A program made the position numbers and the translations under genes. Source: Blastococcus sp. HT6-30 (lineage in GTDB: Bacteria; Actinomycetota; Actinomycetes; Mycobacteriales; Geodermatophilaceae). From it: a DNA stretch of 64,000 nucleotides. The notes beneath the pieces are model-generated. The model was not told the DNA's origin, did no database searches, and was given only the letters and a program-made list of their open reading frames with translations. The number at the start of each line of letters is the position of its first letter. Positions within the stretch are counted from its first letter, which is position 1. Below, piece after piece: positions 16,251 to 26,635 of the stretch. Location of the stretch: contig NZ_CP155792.1 in NCBI RefSeq assembly GCF_039729015.1, forward strand, positions 640,001-704,000. The letters run 5' to 3'.

Positions 16251-19193
16251 CTACCGCAGGGTCGCGGAGATCCGAGCGGCCAGTACTTCGGCGTTGCGGG
16301 CGCTGAGCACCCCTGCGTGCCGCTCGCCGCGGTCCCAGTGCCGACCAGGAACCTCTGTGACCATGAGGTGGGGCGCCACCCGCCGCCAGGCCTCGAGGTT
16401 GTTCCCGACGACCGGGAGCCGTTCCTCGGCGAGGTAGTACGTGACCGCGCCGCCATAGGCTGAGGGCACGTGCCGGTTGAGGACCTCCGCGGCCCGCCAG
16501 AACATCTCCCACTCGGAGCGTGTCGTCCCGGGCTCCACGCGCCTGTCCAGCCGTCGCAGCACCGCCCGGACCAGGTTGCCCGACGTCACGGACTCGAAGA
16601 CGGTGGCCCCACGGCGCGCTGCCCGCTCCCGTCGGGTCATCGCCGCGTCGGGCGGCAGGACGTCGATCAGTCCGAGATAGGAGACGCGGTGGCCGAGGTC
16701 GCCGAGCGCGACGGCGACCTCGTGGGCGACGACGCCCCCGAAGGAGTAACCCAGCAGGCTGTAGGGACCCTCCGGCTGCACTCGCAGCAGCGATGCGATC
16801 GCGTCCTGCACGAGTTCCGGAACGTTCTTGGCCCGGTCGGCCTCGTCGACGAGCGACAGGCGCAGCCCGTGGATCGGCCGCGTCGTGTCGAGGTGCTCGA
16901 CCAGTGCCGCGTACAGGTTCAGCTGTCCCCAGGCGTCGCTGAGCAGAACCAGCGGCCGTCCGCGCCCCGGCCGCAGCACGACGAGGGTCTCCGCAGTGGC
17001 GGAGCCGGCCTCGAGGATCGCGTCGAGCAACCCGTGCAGGGTCGGGCGCTGCGCGAAGCGCTGCACCGGCACATGGACCCCGAGGTCCAGTTCCACCCGG
17101 CGCAGCAGGCTCATGGCCTGCCGGGATGTGCCACCCAGGTCCGTGAAATCGCCGTCGACGGCGGCGTCGCCGATCCCGAGCACCTCGCACCAGATGCGGC
17201 TCGCTGCCTGGGCGAGTCCCACGTCCATCGGTCCGCCGGTGGGCGGTACGGGGAAGGAGCCCGGACCCGCATCCCCGTGGACGGCGGTGGTGATGGCGAC
17301 CGTGCTCTCCGGATTGCGCAGGGCGTCGCGGTTGACCACCGGGTCCCCATTGACCGCGTCTCGCGCTGCCCTCTCGGAGTACTTGCCGTTGTGGGTCACC
17401 GGCAGCTCCGGAACGGCGACGACCAGTGACGGCACATGTGCCGGCGAGCCCTCGACACGCAACTTCTGCCGGATTGACCGTGCCAGCGCGCGGTCCATGG
17501 TCGCACCGGGCCGGAGGACCACGAGGAGGACCATTCGGCACGTCCCCGGCTGGTCGGCGACACGCTGCTCGACCGCCATGGTGTCGGCGACCTCCGGCAA
17601 GCCTCGCAGCACTGTGCGGATCTCGCTCGGCCCGATGCGGACCCCGTCGATGTTGAGGACGCCGTCCGATCGACCGTGCAGACGGGCCGACCCGTCCGTG
17701 TCGAAGTCGACGAGGTCCCCGTGCGTCCACATGCCCGGGTGTCGGGCGAAGTAGGAGGCGTGGAACCGGGTGCCGTCCGGGTCCTGCAGAAGACCGATGG
17801 GGCGGGAGGGGAAGGGCCTCCGGCAGACCAGCTCACCGACGGCTCCCACCAGTTCGCGGCCGTCCTCGTCGACGGCCGCCACGTCGAGCCCGAGGCTGCG
17901 CACCTGGGACCGCCCTCGGCGGACCGGCCGCTCCGGAGACCCGAGGACGAAGCACCCCAGGATGTCGGTGCCGCCGGAGATGGACTGCAGCGGAATGGCC
18001 CCGATGGCGTCGGCTGCCCAGTCGTACTGCCAGTCGTGCAGCACCCCCCCGGTGGAGAGGACGGCGCGCAGTCGGCAGAGGTCCACGGCATCCGCGGGGC
18101 GGTAGCCGGCGTCCTGGCACAGCTGCAGGTAGGCGGGACTGGTCCCGAAGACCGTGACGCCCTCCTCGGCGACGAGCTCCCAAAGGGTCCCCGGACCCGC
18201 GACCGGCCCGTCGTACAGCACGACGTGAGCGCCTACGGCCAACGCTGACAGCTGCCAGTGCCACATCATCCACGCCGTGGTGGTGTGAAAATAGAGCGTG
18301 TCGTCGGGGCCGAGATCCCCGTGCAGGCGGTGCTCCTTCACGTGCTCGAGCAGGGTGCCACCGGCGCCGTGCACCATCGCCTTCGGTGGACCGGTGGTGC
18401 CGGAGGAGAACATGACGAAGAGCGCGGAGTCGAAGGGGCGCCGTTCCCACGGCACGGGCGTCGGTGACACTCCCGCCACCACATCGGCGAGTCGATCGGA
18501 CCGCGTGCTGTCGCGGGGCAGCGGGAGGTCGTCCAGGGCGACCAGCCCGCGGACCGTGCGCAGGCCGGCCTGGAGTACCGATACCGCCTCCGCCGGCATG
18601 CCGACGCGGTCCACCACCAGGAGCGCCGGCTCCAGCTGAGCGAAACGGCCGAGCAGCGTGGTGGTCCCCATGTCCGGCGTGGCTGTCGACACGACGGCGC
18701 CCACGGCAGCCCCGGCCAGTGCCGTGATGGCTGCCTCGGCCGTGTTGGACGCGATGAGGACCATCCGCTCGCCCGCCCGCAGCCCGAGCTCGGTGAGCGC
18801 GTTCGCAGTTCGCTGCACGCGGGTCCGCAGGTCGGCGCGGGTGAGGCGCTCGGCCGGACGCCCGGGATGGACCCAGCTCAGGGCGATGCGGTCCTCGTAT
18901 GCGGGCAACGGCCGCAGGAGGGCCTCCGCGTAGTTGAGTCGGACACCGGGGAAGAACTGTGCGGTCTCGACGTCGTCCCCGGTGAGCACCACGTCCGCAC
19001 TCCCGGACCAGGGCAGCTCCGTCCAGAGCAGGAAGGTGCGCCAGAACTCCTCGAGGCGCTCCACGGAGAAGGCGTGGAGGGCCTCCCCCTCCAGTCGGAC
19101 GCCCGCCACGTGCTCGCACCGTGCGCGGAACCCGGCGAGCTGGGGGTCGCGGTCGGCACCGGTCGCACCGATGCCCGTTGCGCCGTCCCTCAC
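16251..19193 (-). CDS. Single-module A-T-TE synthetase with acetoacetyl-CoA-synthetase-type adenylation domain
   Basis: 980 residues in three domains. Residues ~1-630 are an adenylate-forming domain of the acetoacetyl-CoA synthetase type: N-terminal LNYAEALL, A3 SSGTTGPPKAMVHG, A5 SISGGTDILGCF, A7 MWTHGDLVDF, A8 GRSDGVLNIDGVRIG, and the A10 lysine in THNGKYSE. Residues ~665-740 are a carrier domain with DLGGTSRQAM; the serine would carry phosphopantetheine. Residues ~755-980 are an alpha/beta-hydrolase thioesterase with GYSFGG and a late His (GRHWDRGERH). No condensation domain is present. The GTG at 19193 overlaps the upstream PPTase stop as GTGA. It should load, and then release or dimerise, one (possibly beta-keto) acid; the product is unknown. 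Confidence 0.85.
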   Translation of the reverse strand: MRDGATGIGATGADRDPQLAGFRARCEHVAGVRLEGEALHAFSVERLEEFWRTFLLWTELPWSGSADVVLTGDDVETAQFFPGVRLNYAEALLRPLPAYEDRIALSWVHPGRPAERLTRADLRTRVQRTANALTELGLRAGERMVLIASNTAEAAITALAGAAVGAVVSTATPDMGTTTLLGRFAQLEPALLVVDRVGMPAEAVSVLQAGLRTVRGLVALDDLPLPRDSTRSDRLADVVAGVSPTPVPWERRPFDSALFVMFSSGTTGPPKAMVHGAGGTLLEHVKEHRLHGDLGPDDTLYFHTTTAWMMWHWQLSALAVGAHVVLYDGPVAGPGTLWELVAEEGVTVFGTSPAYLQLCQDAGYRPADAVDLCRLRAVLSTGGVLHDWQYDWAADAIGAIPLQSISGGTDILGCFVLGSPERPVRRGRSQVRSLGLDVAAVDEDGRELVGAVGELVCRRPFPSRPIGLLQDPDGTRFHASYFARHPGMWTHGDLVDFDTDGSARLHGRSDGVLNIDGVRIGPSEIRTVLRGLPEVADTMAVEQRVADQPGTCRMVLLVVLRPGATMDRALARSIRQKLRVEGSPAHVPSLVVAVPELPVTHNGKYSERAARDAVNGDPVVNRDALRNPESTVAITTAVHGDAGPGSFPVPPTGGPMDVGLAQAASRIWCEVLGIGDAAVDGDFTDLGGTSRQAMSLLRRVELDLGVHVPVQRFAQRPTLHGLLDAILEAGSATAETLVVLRPGRGRPLVLLSDAWGQLNLYAALVEHLDTTRPIHGLRLSLVDEADRAKNVPELVQDAIASLLRVQPEGPYSLLGYSFGGVVAHEVAVALGDLGHRVSYLGLIDVLPPDAAMTRRERAARRGATVFESVTSGNLVRAVLRRLDRRVEPGTTRSEWEMFWRAAEVLNRHVPSAYGGAVTYYLAEERLPVVGNNLEAWRRVAPHLMVTEVPGRHWDRGERHAGVLSARNAEVLAARISATLR

Positions 19194-19861
19194 GTCGGCA
19201 TCACCCACCGTGGTCCGGTCGCGAGGCTCGCTAGCCACCCGTCCGGTACCGGCAGACCGTCGACGTGCCACCCGGCCACGATGCCGTCTGCGGACCCGAT
19301 AGGCGTCACGGACCCGGCGGGATCTCCGTGGAGCCCCGTGCCGGCCGCCTTGAGGACGGCCTCCTTCTGCGTCCAGCTTCGTGTGACCGCCGCGGCGCGA
19401 TCGGCCGCACGGAGGCTCACGAGTGTGGCCCGCTCGCCGTCGGTCAGCCAGGCCTCCTCAAGCACCTCCGGGGCCCATGGGGCGACCTGCTCCACGTCGA
19501 CCCCCACCCGAGCAAGCCGGCTGAGCACCACGACTCCGATGGTCCCGCTGGCCGAGCAGCTGACGTCCATGACGGGATCCGCGACCGACGGGACGACGAA
19601 GGGACGTCCGGCCGCAGTTCTGCCCAGCGGCACGCGACGGGGATCCAGCCGGAGTTCTGCCCCGAGCGCGGAGCGCAGGGCCGCCCGTAGCAGCACCCGT
19701 CGCGCCCGGACCGCAGGGACCCCGCGCCGTGCTCTGGCCAGCTCCACGGGAGTGAGGGTCAACTCCGCCCTGGACACGGTGTCGGCCCCCTGCGCCAGGT
19801 CGACGAGCCAGGCGTCGACACCGGCGACGGGGACGGCGATCTGCTCGACCGAGAAGTCCAC
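19190..19861 (-). CDS. Sfp-type 4'-phosphopantetheinyl transferase
   Basis: About 223 residues. It transfers phosphopantetheine from CoA to a carrier-protein serine. Signatures: GVDVEQV (magnesium-binding GVDxE) and, about 40 residues on, SWTQKEAVLKAAGTGL (the W/FxxKEAxxKAxGxGL motif). It is translationally coupled to the A-T-TE gene by a GTGA overlap, which identifies that carrier domain as its likely substrate. The start is uncertain. GTG at 19861 is the first conventional in-frame start. A strong GGAGGAGG at 19917-19924 sits four bases before an in-frame CTG at 19912, which would add 17 residues. Confidence 0.9.
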   Translation of the reverse strand: MDFSVEQIAVPVAGVDAWLVDLAQGADTVSRAELTLTPVELARARRGVPAVRARRVLLRAALRSALGAELRLDPRRVPLGRTAAGRPFVVPSVADPVMDVSCSASGTIGVVVLSRLARVGVDVEQVAPWAPEVLEEAWLTDGERATLVSLRAADRAAAVTRSWTQKEAVLKAAGTGLHGDPAGSVTPIGSADGIVAGWHVDGLPVPDGWLASLATGPRWVMPT

Positions 19862-20015
19862 CGGGGTGGCGCCCCAGGGTGTACCGCCGTGACCTCGAAC
19901 GTCCCGGATCAGCGGACCTCCTCCAGACGTGGGCGCTGCGCCCCTGCGTACGACCTTCGTACCACCCCCCGCGGGAGCACGCGGTTTCCCAGGACTGATG
20001 TGGCAGTCTCCCGGC

Positions 20016-21020
20016 GTGCTGATCCACCGCGCTGCCCGCGCCAGCGCCGCCGTCGCACTGGCCGCCGTCGCCCTGGCCGGTTGCCGGTCGGCCCCGGACG
20101 TCGCCGCGTACGTGGGCGACGAGCAGATCACCGTCGACGAGCTGGACGCGGCGGTCGCCGACCGGCTCGCCGACGACGCCGTGGCCGCGGCCGCCGAGGG
20201 CCGGGAGACCGAGCTCACCCGCCGGGTGCTGGGGCTCCTCATCGAGGGCGAGGTGCACGACGCCGCCGCCGAGCGCTACGGCGTGCAGGTCACCGAGGCG
20301 GAGGTGACCCGGCGGATCGAGGAGCTGCTCGGCGGCGACGACCCCGACGAGGTCTACGGCCGCCTCGCCCAGCAGGGCGTCGGCCGGGCCGACGTGCGCG
20401 AGAGCGTGCGCCAGCAGCTGGTGCGCCTGGAGCTCGCCGCCGCCGAGGGGGAGGTGGCCGCTCTGGCGGAGCCGGCGCTCCGGGCGCGGTACGAGGAGGT
20501 CCGGGAGGAGCTCGGCCAGGTCGAGTTCGGCTACGTCACGGTGCCCGACCAGGCGACCGCCGACGCGGTCGTGGCGGAGCTGGCGGCCGACCCGGCCGGC
20601 TACGCCGAGGTGGCCGCCCGGTTCCCCGGCCCGTACACGCTGCCCGCGCTCGACCGCCGGGCCCTCGACGAGCTGCCGCCCGCCCTCGCCGGACCGCTCG
20701 GGACGGCGGGGCCGGGGACGGCGGTCGCGGTGCCGGTGCCCGAGACCGGGGGGATCGTCGTCGCCTTCCGCGCCGGCACCACCTACCCGTCGTTCGAGGA
20801 GCTGCGCCCGCAGCTCGAGAACGAGGCAGGTGAGGAGGTGGAGGCGGCCGTGCAGCCCCTGCTCGACGACGTCCGGGCCGACCTCGACCTGACGGTCAAC
20901 CCGCGCTACGGCGTCGTCGACGAGGGGCGGCTGCTGCCCGCCGACGGCGGCGTCGTCGACATCCTCGACCACGCGGCCGTCCCGGGGGCGGACGGGGCCG
21001 TGGAGCCTTCGGCAGACTGA
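20016..21020 (+). CDS. SurA/PrsA-like lipoprotein foldase
   Basis: 334 residues. Lipoprotein signal: basic IHRAARAS, an Ala/Val core and lipobox VALAGC, so it is exported and anchored on the outer face of the membrane. The mature part has the SurA_N layout (VGDEQITVDELDAAV, long helices) followed by a weak parvulin-like segment (VEFGYVTV) and a C-terminal helical part (FEELRPQLENEAGEEV). The expected role is folding of exported proteins. The GTG at 20016 is preferred for its compact signal peptide. An ATG at 19998 would add six residues. Lies directly upstream of mazG with a 4-base gap. Confidence 0.8.
   Translation: MLIHRAARASAAVALAAVALAGCRSAPDVAAYVGDEQITVDELDAAVADRLADDAVAAAAEGRETELTRRVLGLLIEGEVHDAAAERYGVQVTEAEVTRRIEELLGGDDPDEVYGRLAQQGVGRADVRESVRQQLVRLELAAAEGEVAALAEPALRARYEEVREELGQVEFGYVTVPDQATADAVVAELAADPAGYAEVAARFPGPYTLPALDRRALDELPPALAGPLGTAGPGTAVAVPVPETGGIVVAFRAGTTYPSFEELRPQLENEAGEEVEAAVQPLLDDVRADLDLTVNPRYGVVDEGRLLPADGGVVDILDHAAVPGADGAVEPSAD
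21013..21018 (+). promoter_or_regulatory. Possible internal -10 box for mazG
   Basis: CAGACT ends seven bases before the mazG GTG, matching the leaderless spacing seen at other genes here. It lies inside the last codons of the lipoprotein gene. Confidence 0.35.
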
Positions 21021-21024
21021 CCGG

Positions 21025-21957
21025 GTGCCCGTCGCCCTCGCCGTCACCGTCAGCCCCCACCTGCCCGGCCTGCTGAGCCCCGCGGGGTGGCGGGCGGTCT
21101 CCTCGGGGCGTCCGCTGGCCGCGCTGCCCGGGGCCGCCGGCACCGCGGAGGTGCTGCGCGCCGACGGGCTGGCCGTCCTCGACGTCCCGGCCGTCGACGC
21201 CGCCGGTGCGCTGGACGGGGACGTCGTGCTGCTGGTCCCCGTCGGGGAGCCGGTGCCCGGTGCGGAGGTCGTCGTCGCGGCGCCCGAGCCGGCGGGGGTA
21301 CGGCTGCTCGACGTCGTCGCGGTCATGGACCGGCTGCGCTCGCCCGGGGGCTGCCCGTGGGACGCCGAGCAGACCCACGCCTCGCTGCGCGGCTACCTGC
21401 TGGAGGAGGCGCACGAGGCCTACGACGCGATCGTCGACGACGACCCGGCCGCGATGCGCGAGGAGCTCGGCGACGTCCTCCTGCAGGTCGTCTTCCACGC
21501 CCGCGTCGCCGCCGAGGCGGGGGAGGAGCGGCGCTTCGACGTCGACGACGTGGCCGGCGACCTGGTCGACAAGCTGGTCCGCCGGCATCCGCACGTGTTC
21601 GGCGACGCGGGCCCGCGCGACGTGGCCCAGGTGGAGGCGGGCTGGGACGAGATCAAGAAGGCGGAGAAGCAGCGCCGCTCACCGACCGAGGGGGTCTCCC
21701 GGTCGCAGCCGGCGGCGTCGTGGGGCGCCGCCCTGGTCCGCCGGGCCGGGCGGGCGGGCCTCGCGACGCCCGCGCCGGCGGAGCTGACCGTCGACAGCCC
21801 CGAGGCGCTCGGCGAGCGGCTGCTCGCCGTGGTCGCGGCCGCCGAGGCCCGCGGCTGGGACGCCGAGGACGCCCTCCGCGAGGCGGTCCGCCGCTACGCC
21901 GGCGAGCTGGACGCCGAGGCCGAGGAGCGCGCCGACCCCGCAAGGAGCGCCCCGTGA
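21025..21957 (+). CDS. mazG: Nucleoside triphosphate pyrophosphohydrolase MazG
   Basis: 310 residues. It hydrolyses (d)NTPs to NMP and pyrophosphate, clearing damaged nucleotides. The catalytic helices are clear: CPWDAEQTHASLRGYLLEEAHEAYDAI, with EExxE, then EELGDVLLQVVFHA, with ExxD, and the conserved KLVRRHPHVFGD. An N-terminal ~95-residue extension and a shorter helical C-terminal half are the actinobacterial form. The stop overlaps the mscS start (GTGA), so the two are coupled. The GTG at 21025 gives the standard length. Confidence 0.94.
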   Translation: MPVALAVTVSPHLPGLLSPAGWRAVSSGRPLAALPGAAGTAEVLRADGLAVLDVPAVDAAGALDGDVVLLVPVGEPVPGAEVVVAAPEPAGVRLLDVVAVMDRLRSPGGCPWDAEQTHASLRGYLLEEAHEAYDAIVDDDPAAMREELGDVLLQVVFHARVAAEAGEERRFDVDDVAGDLVDKLVRRHPHVFGDAGPRDVAQVEAGWDEIKKAEKQRRSPTEGVSRSQPAASWGAALVRRAGRAGLATPAPAELTVDSPEALGERLLAVVAAAEARGWDAEDALREAVRRYAGELDAEAEERADPARSAP

Positions 21958-23210
21958 TCCCCGAGGCCCCCGCGTCCGCACCGCTCGCCACCGCCGTCGA
22001 GGAGGTCGAGGAGCTGGTGCCCGACGACGCCTGGCAGGTGCTCGCGCTGGTCGCCGCCGCGGCGCTCGCGGCCTGGCTGGTCGGCGTCCTGATCGGCGTC
22101 CTGGTGCGCCGGCTGGCCCGCCGCTCGGTGGTCGCCGGCGACCTGTCCCGGCGCGGCCGGACGCCGCTGCGCACCCTGCTGGTGCTGATCGCCGTCACCA
22201 TCGTGCTCGACGCCGGGCCCCAGCTGGGCGGCTGGCGGGATCCGGTCGTGCGGGGACTGGGCCTGGCGCTGGTCGCGACCGTCGGCTGGCTGGTGGCGGT
22301 GGCGGTGCAGGTGACGGCCGATCTGGCGCTGGCCCGCTACGACGTCGACGTCGTCGACAACCGGCACGCCCGGCGGGTCCGGACGCAGATCGGCCTGCTG
22401 CGCCGGCTGGCGATCGTGCTGGTCGCCGTCGTCACCGTGGCCGCGATGCTGCTGACCTTCCCCACCGCGCGCACCGCGGGCGCCAGCATCCTGGCCAGCG
22501 CGGGCGTCATCTCGATCGTCGCCGGCCTCGCCGCGCAGACCTCGCTGGCCAACGTCTTCGCGGGGCTGCAGCTGGCCTTCACCGACGCGATCCGGGTCGA
22601 CGACGTCGTGGTGGTGGAGGAGGAGTGGGGCCGGATCGAGGAGATCACCCTCACCTACGTCGTCGTCCACGTCTGGGACGACCGCCGGCTGGTGCTGCCC
22701 TCCACGTACTTCACGACCACGCCGTTCGAGAACTGGACGCGCAAGGAGTCCGCCGTGCTCGGCTCGGTCGAGCTCGACGTCGACTGGACCGTGCCGTTCG
22801 ACGACATGCGCGCCGAGCTGCACCGGCTGCTCGAGGGGGAGGAGCTGTGGGACCGACGGGTGTCGGTCCTGCAGGTGACCGACGCGGTCGGCTCGGTGGT
22901 GCGGGTCCGGGTGCTGGTCAGCGGCAAGGACGGACCGACGCTGTTCGACCTGCGCTGCCACGTCCGCGAGGGGCTGGTCGGCTGGCTGCAGCGGGAGCAC
23001 GGCCGCGGGCTGCCACGGGTGCGGGTCGAGGAGCTGCCGGGGGCGACCGGGCGGCACGGGCCCGTCGCCGCGCCCCTGCCGGCTGGGCCGACCGAGGGCG
23101 CGTCGCTGTTCACCGGCAGCAGCGAGGCGCTCGAGCGCTCGCGGGCGTTCACCGGCCCCAGCGGGGCCGAGACGGCCGACCGGGACACCGCGCCAGGGCC
23201 CCGGAGCTGA
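21954..23210 (+). CDS. MscS-family small-conductance mechanosensitive channel
   Basis: 418 residues. Several membrane segments lead into the pore-lining helix (AGASILASAGVISIVAGLAAQ) and the beta domain sequence ANVFAGLQLAFTDAIRVDD. The family forms heptameric channels that release solutes on osmotic downshock. The last ~55 residues are Pro/Ala/Ser/Thr-rich and poorly conserved in type (GPTEGASLFTGSSEA). AAGGAG precedes the GTG, which overlaps the mazG stop by four bases. Confidence 0.92.
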   Translation: MIPEAPASAPLATAVEEVEELVPDDAWQVLALVAAAALAAWLVGVLIGVLVRRLARRSVVAGDLSRRGRTPLRTLLVLIAVTIVLDAGPQLGGWRDPVVRGLGLALVATVGWLVAVAVQVTADLALARYDVDVVDNRHARRVRTQIGLLRRLAIVLVAVVTVAAMLLTFPTARTAGASILASAGVISIVAGLAAQTSLANVFAGLQLAFTDAIRVDDVVVVEEEWGRIEEITLTYVVVHVWDDRRLVLPSTYFTTTPFENWTRKESAVLGSVELDVDWTVPFDDMRAELHRLLEGEELWDRRVSVLQVTDAVGSVVRVRVLVSGKDGPTLFDLRCHVREGLVGWLQREHGRGLPRVRVEELPGATGRHGPVAAPLPAGPTEGASLFTGSSEALERSRAFTGPSGAETADRDTAPGPRS

Positions 23211-23233
23211 CCGTCGCCGCCCTGGTCGGGTGA

Positions 23234-24553
<1,320 letters not shown>

Positions 24554-24563
24554 GCCAGGACCG

Positions 24564-25166
24564 ATGAGCAGCGTGCGGGGCCGGCGGGCCGGTGGCGACG
24601 GTCCGCGGGCGACCGGCCGGGTGCCCCGGGTGCACTCGACCCGGCCGGTCCGCACGGGCCTGCGGACCAGCGCGTCCAGCCGGCCCGGGCAGCGGCGTCC
24701 CAACCGCCGGCCGGAGCGGCGCCCGGCCGGCCCGGCTGCGGCCCGTCGCCGTCCGATGTTCACCGGACGCGCGGTCGTGCTCGTCGGGCTGGTGCTGCTG
24801 CTGGCGCTGACCCTGGCCGGCCCCATCCGGCAGTACCTCGCCGGGCAGGCAGAGCTGACCCGGCTCGCCGCCGAGGGAGAGGCGCTCGACCAGCGGGCGG
24901 CCGACCTGGAGGCCGAGCTGGACCGGCAGTCCGACCCTGCCTACGCGCAGCGGCAGGCACGGGAGCGGCTGTCCTACGTGCTTCCCGGTGACCGCCTGCT
25001 GATCGTCGTCGACGGGGAGGCCGTCGAGGGCGACGCCGGCACGCTGGCCGCCGCGGCCGAGCAGCCCCAGCCGCTGTCCTGGTACGAGGGGCTGATGCGG
25101 TCGGTGGCCGACGCCGACGGCGGTGACGGGACCGAAGAGACGGGCACGGGAGGTGCGGGCGGGTGA
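24564..25166 (+). CDS. FtsB/DivIC-type septum formation initiator
   Basis: 200 residues. A basic, Arg/Pro-rich cytoplasmic N-terminus of ~70 residues precedes one membrane segment (VVLVGLVLLLALTLAG) and an extracytoplasmic coiled coil (LTRLAAEGEALDQRAADLEAEL). The DivIC motif ARERLSYVLPGDRLL follows, and then a variable acidic tail. It bridges FtsL and FtsQ in the divisome. It lies 10 bases after eno with AGGA upstream of the ATG, and it overlaps the next gene as GTGA. The position next to eno is a family signature. Confidence 0.9.
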   Translation: MSSVRGRRAGGDGPRATGRVPRVHSTRPVRTGLRTSASSRPGQRRPNRRPERRPAGPAAARRRPMFTGRAVVLVGLVLLLALTLAGPIRQYLAGQAELTRLAAEGEALDQRAADLEAELDRQSDPAYAQRQARERLSYVLPGDRLLIVVDGEAVEGDAGTLAAAAEQPQPLSWYEGLMRSVADADGGDGTEETGTGGAGG

Positions 25167-25678
25167 GCGAGCCGGTCACCCCGGAGGACCGGGAGGTCGT
25201 CGCCCGGCAGCTCGGCCGGCCGCCGCGAGCGCTGGTGGGCGTGGCGCACCGCTGCCCCTGCGGCCAGCCCGACGTGGTCGAGACCTCGCCGCGGCTCGAG
25301 GACGGGACGCCGTTCCCTACGCTCTACTACCTGACCTGCCCGCGGGCCTCGGCCGCCGCCAGCCGGCTGGAGTCGACCGGGCGGATGCGGGAGTGGCAGG
25401 ACGAGCTGGCCACCGATCCGGAGCTGGCCGCGGGCTACCGCGCCGCGCACGAGAGCTACCTCGCCGCCCGTGACGCCAAGGACGTGCTGCCCACCCGCGC
25501 CTCCGCGGGCGGCATGCCCGACCGGGTGAAGTGCCTGCACGCGCTCGCGGGTCACGCGCTGGCGGCCGGCCCCGGCGCGAACCCGATCGGCGACCGCGCC
25601 GTCGAGGGCATGGGGGAGTGGTGGGCCAAGGGGCCCTGCGCCCGCCCGGAGGGCCCCGGCCCCGAGGACGACGCGTGA
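25163..25678 (+). CDS. DUF501 family protein
   Basis: 171 residues, matching the DUF501 family found between ftsB and ppx in actinobacteria. Recognisable parts are RQLGRPPRALVGVAHRCPCG, PFPTLYYLTCP, and RVKCLHALAGHALA followed by NPIGDRAV. Several Cys/His pairs (CPCG, KCLHALAGH) could bind metal, but no function is established. Coupled at both ends by 4-base overlaps. Confidence 0.93.
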   Translation: MSEPVTPEDREVVARQLGRPPRALVGVAHRCPCGQPDVVETSPRLEDGTPFPTLYYLTCPRASAAASRLESTGRMREWQDELATDPELAAGYRAAHESYLAARDAKDVLPTRASAGGMPDRVKCLHALAGHALAAGPGANPIGDRAVEGMGEWWAKGPCARPEGPGPEDDA

Positions 25679-26625
25679 CCCGCGTCGGGGCGATCGACTG
25701 CGGCACCAACTCCATCCGCCTGCTGGTCGCCGACGTGCCCGCCGAGGGCGGGCACACCGACCTGCTCCGCCGGATGGAGGTGGTGCGCCTCGGCCAGGGC
25801 GTGGACGCGACCGGCCGGCTGGCGCCGGAGGCGATCGAGCGCACCCGCCTGGTGCTCGCCGAGTACGCGGCGCAGGCCCGCGAGCTGGGCGCCACCGCGG
25901 TGCGGATGGTGGCCACGAGCGCCACCCGGGACGCGGCCAACCGCGCCGACTTCGAGCGGATGGTCCTGGCCACGCTGGGCCGCGCCCCTGACGTGGTGAC
26001 CGGCCGCGAGGAGGCCGAGCTGTCGTTCCTCGGCGCGACCGGGTCCGTCGCGGAAGCGGCGGCGACGCACGGCCTGCAGCCACCCCGGCCGCCGTACCTG
26101 GTGGTCGACATCGGCGGCGGCTCGACCGAGTTCGTCCTGGGCGACGCCGGCGGCGTGATCGCCGCGCGGTCGGTGGACATCGGCTGTGTCCGGCTCACCG
26201 AGCGGCACCTGCACGACGACCCCCCGACCGCCGAGCAGGTCTCCCTCACCGAGCGGGACATCAGGACCGCGCTGGCCGAGGTGACCGCCGAGGTGCCCGT
26301 GCGGCGGGCGGCCACCCTGGTCGGACTGGCCGGGTCGGTGACCACCGTGGCCGCGCTCGCCCTGGACCTGCCCACCTACGACTCCGAGGCCATCCACGGC
26401 TCGCGGATCCCGGTGGACGACGTGCGGCGGGTGTCGGCGGACCTGCTCGCGGCTCCCCGGGAGCGGCGGGCGGCGTCGCCGGTCATGCACCCCGGCCGGG
26501 TCGACGTCATCGGTGCCGGCGCGCTGGTCCTGCGGGTGCTCATGGACGAGTTCGCCCTGCCGGAGGTCGCCGTCAGCGAGCACGACATCCTCGACGGCAT
26601 CGTCCTGCGCCTGGCCCGCGGCTGA
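25675..26625 (+). CDS. Ppx/GppA exopolyphosphatase family protein
   Basis: 316 residues, the short actinobacterial form lacking the C-terminal HD domain of E. coli Ppx. It hydrolyses polyphosphate or pppGpp. The phosphate-1 motif is AIDCGTNSIRLLVAD, the phosphate-2 motif is VVDIGGGSTEFVLG, and the conserved MVATSATRDAAN and VGLAGSVTTVAALAL are present. The GTG at 25675 overlaps the DUF501 stop. The paralogues Ppx1/Ppx2 differ in preference; which one this is cannot be told here. Confidence 0.93.
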   Translation: MTRVGAIDCGTNSIRLLVADVPAEGGHTDLLRRMEVVRLGQGVDATGRLAPEAIERTRLVLAEYAAQARELGATAVRMVATSATRDAANRADFERMVLATLGRAPDVVTGREEAELSFLGATGSVAEAAATHGLQPPRPPYLVVDIGGGSTEFVLGDAGGVIAARSVDIGCVRLTERHLHDDPPTAEQVSLTERDIRTALAEVTAEVPVRRAATLVGLAGSVTTVAALALDLPTYDSEAIHGSRIPVDDVRRVSADLLAAPRERRAASPVMHPGRVDVIGAGALVLRVLMDEFALPEVAVSEHDILDGIVLRLARG

Positions 26626-26635
26626 CCCGCTCCGC

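Noticed and set aside
12182-16456. 1,424-codon minus-strand open frame across mfd
   Set aside because: Spans two genes, the terminator and promoter between them, and lies opposite a fully recognisable Mfd.
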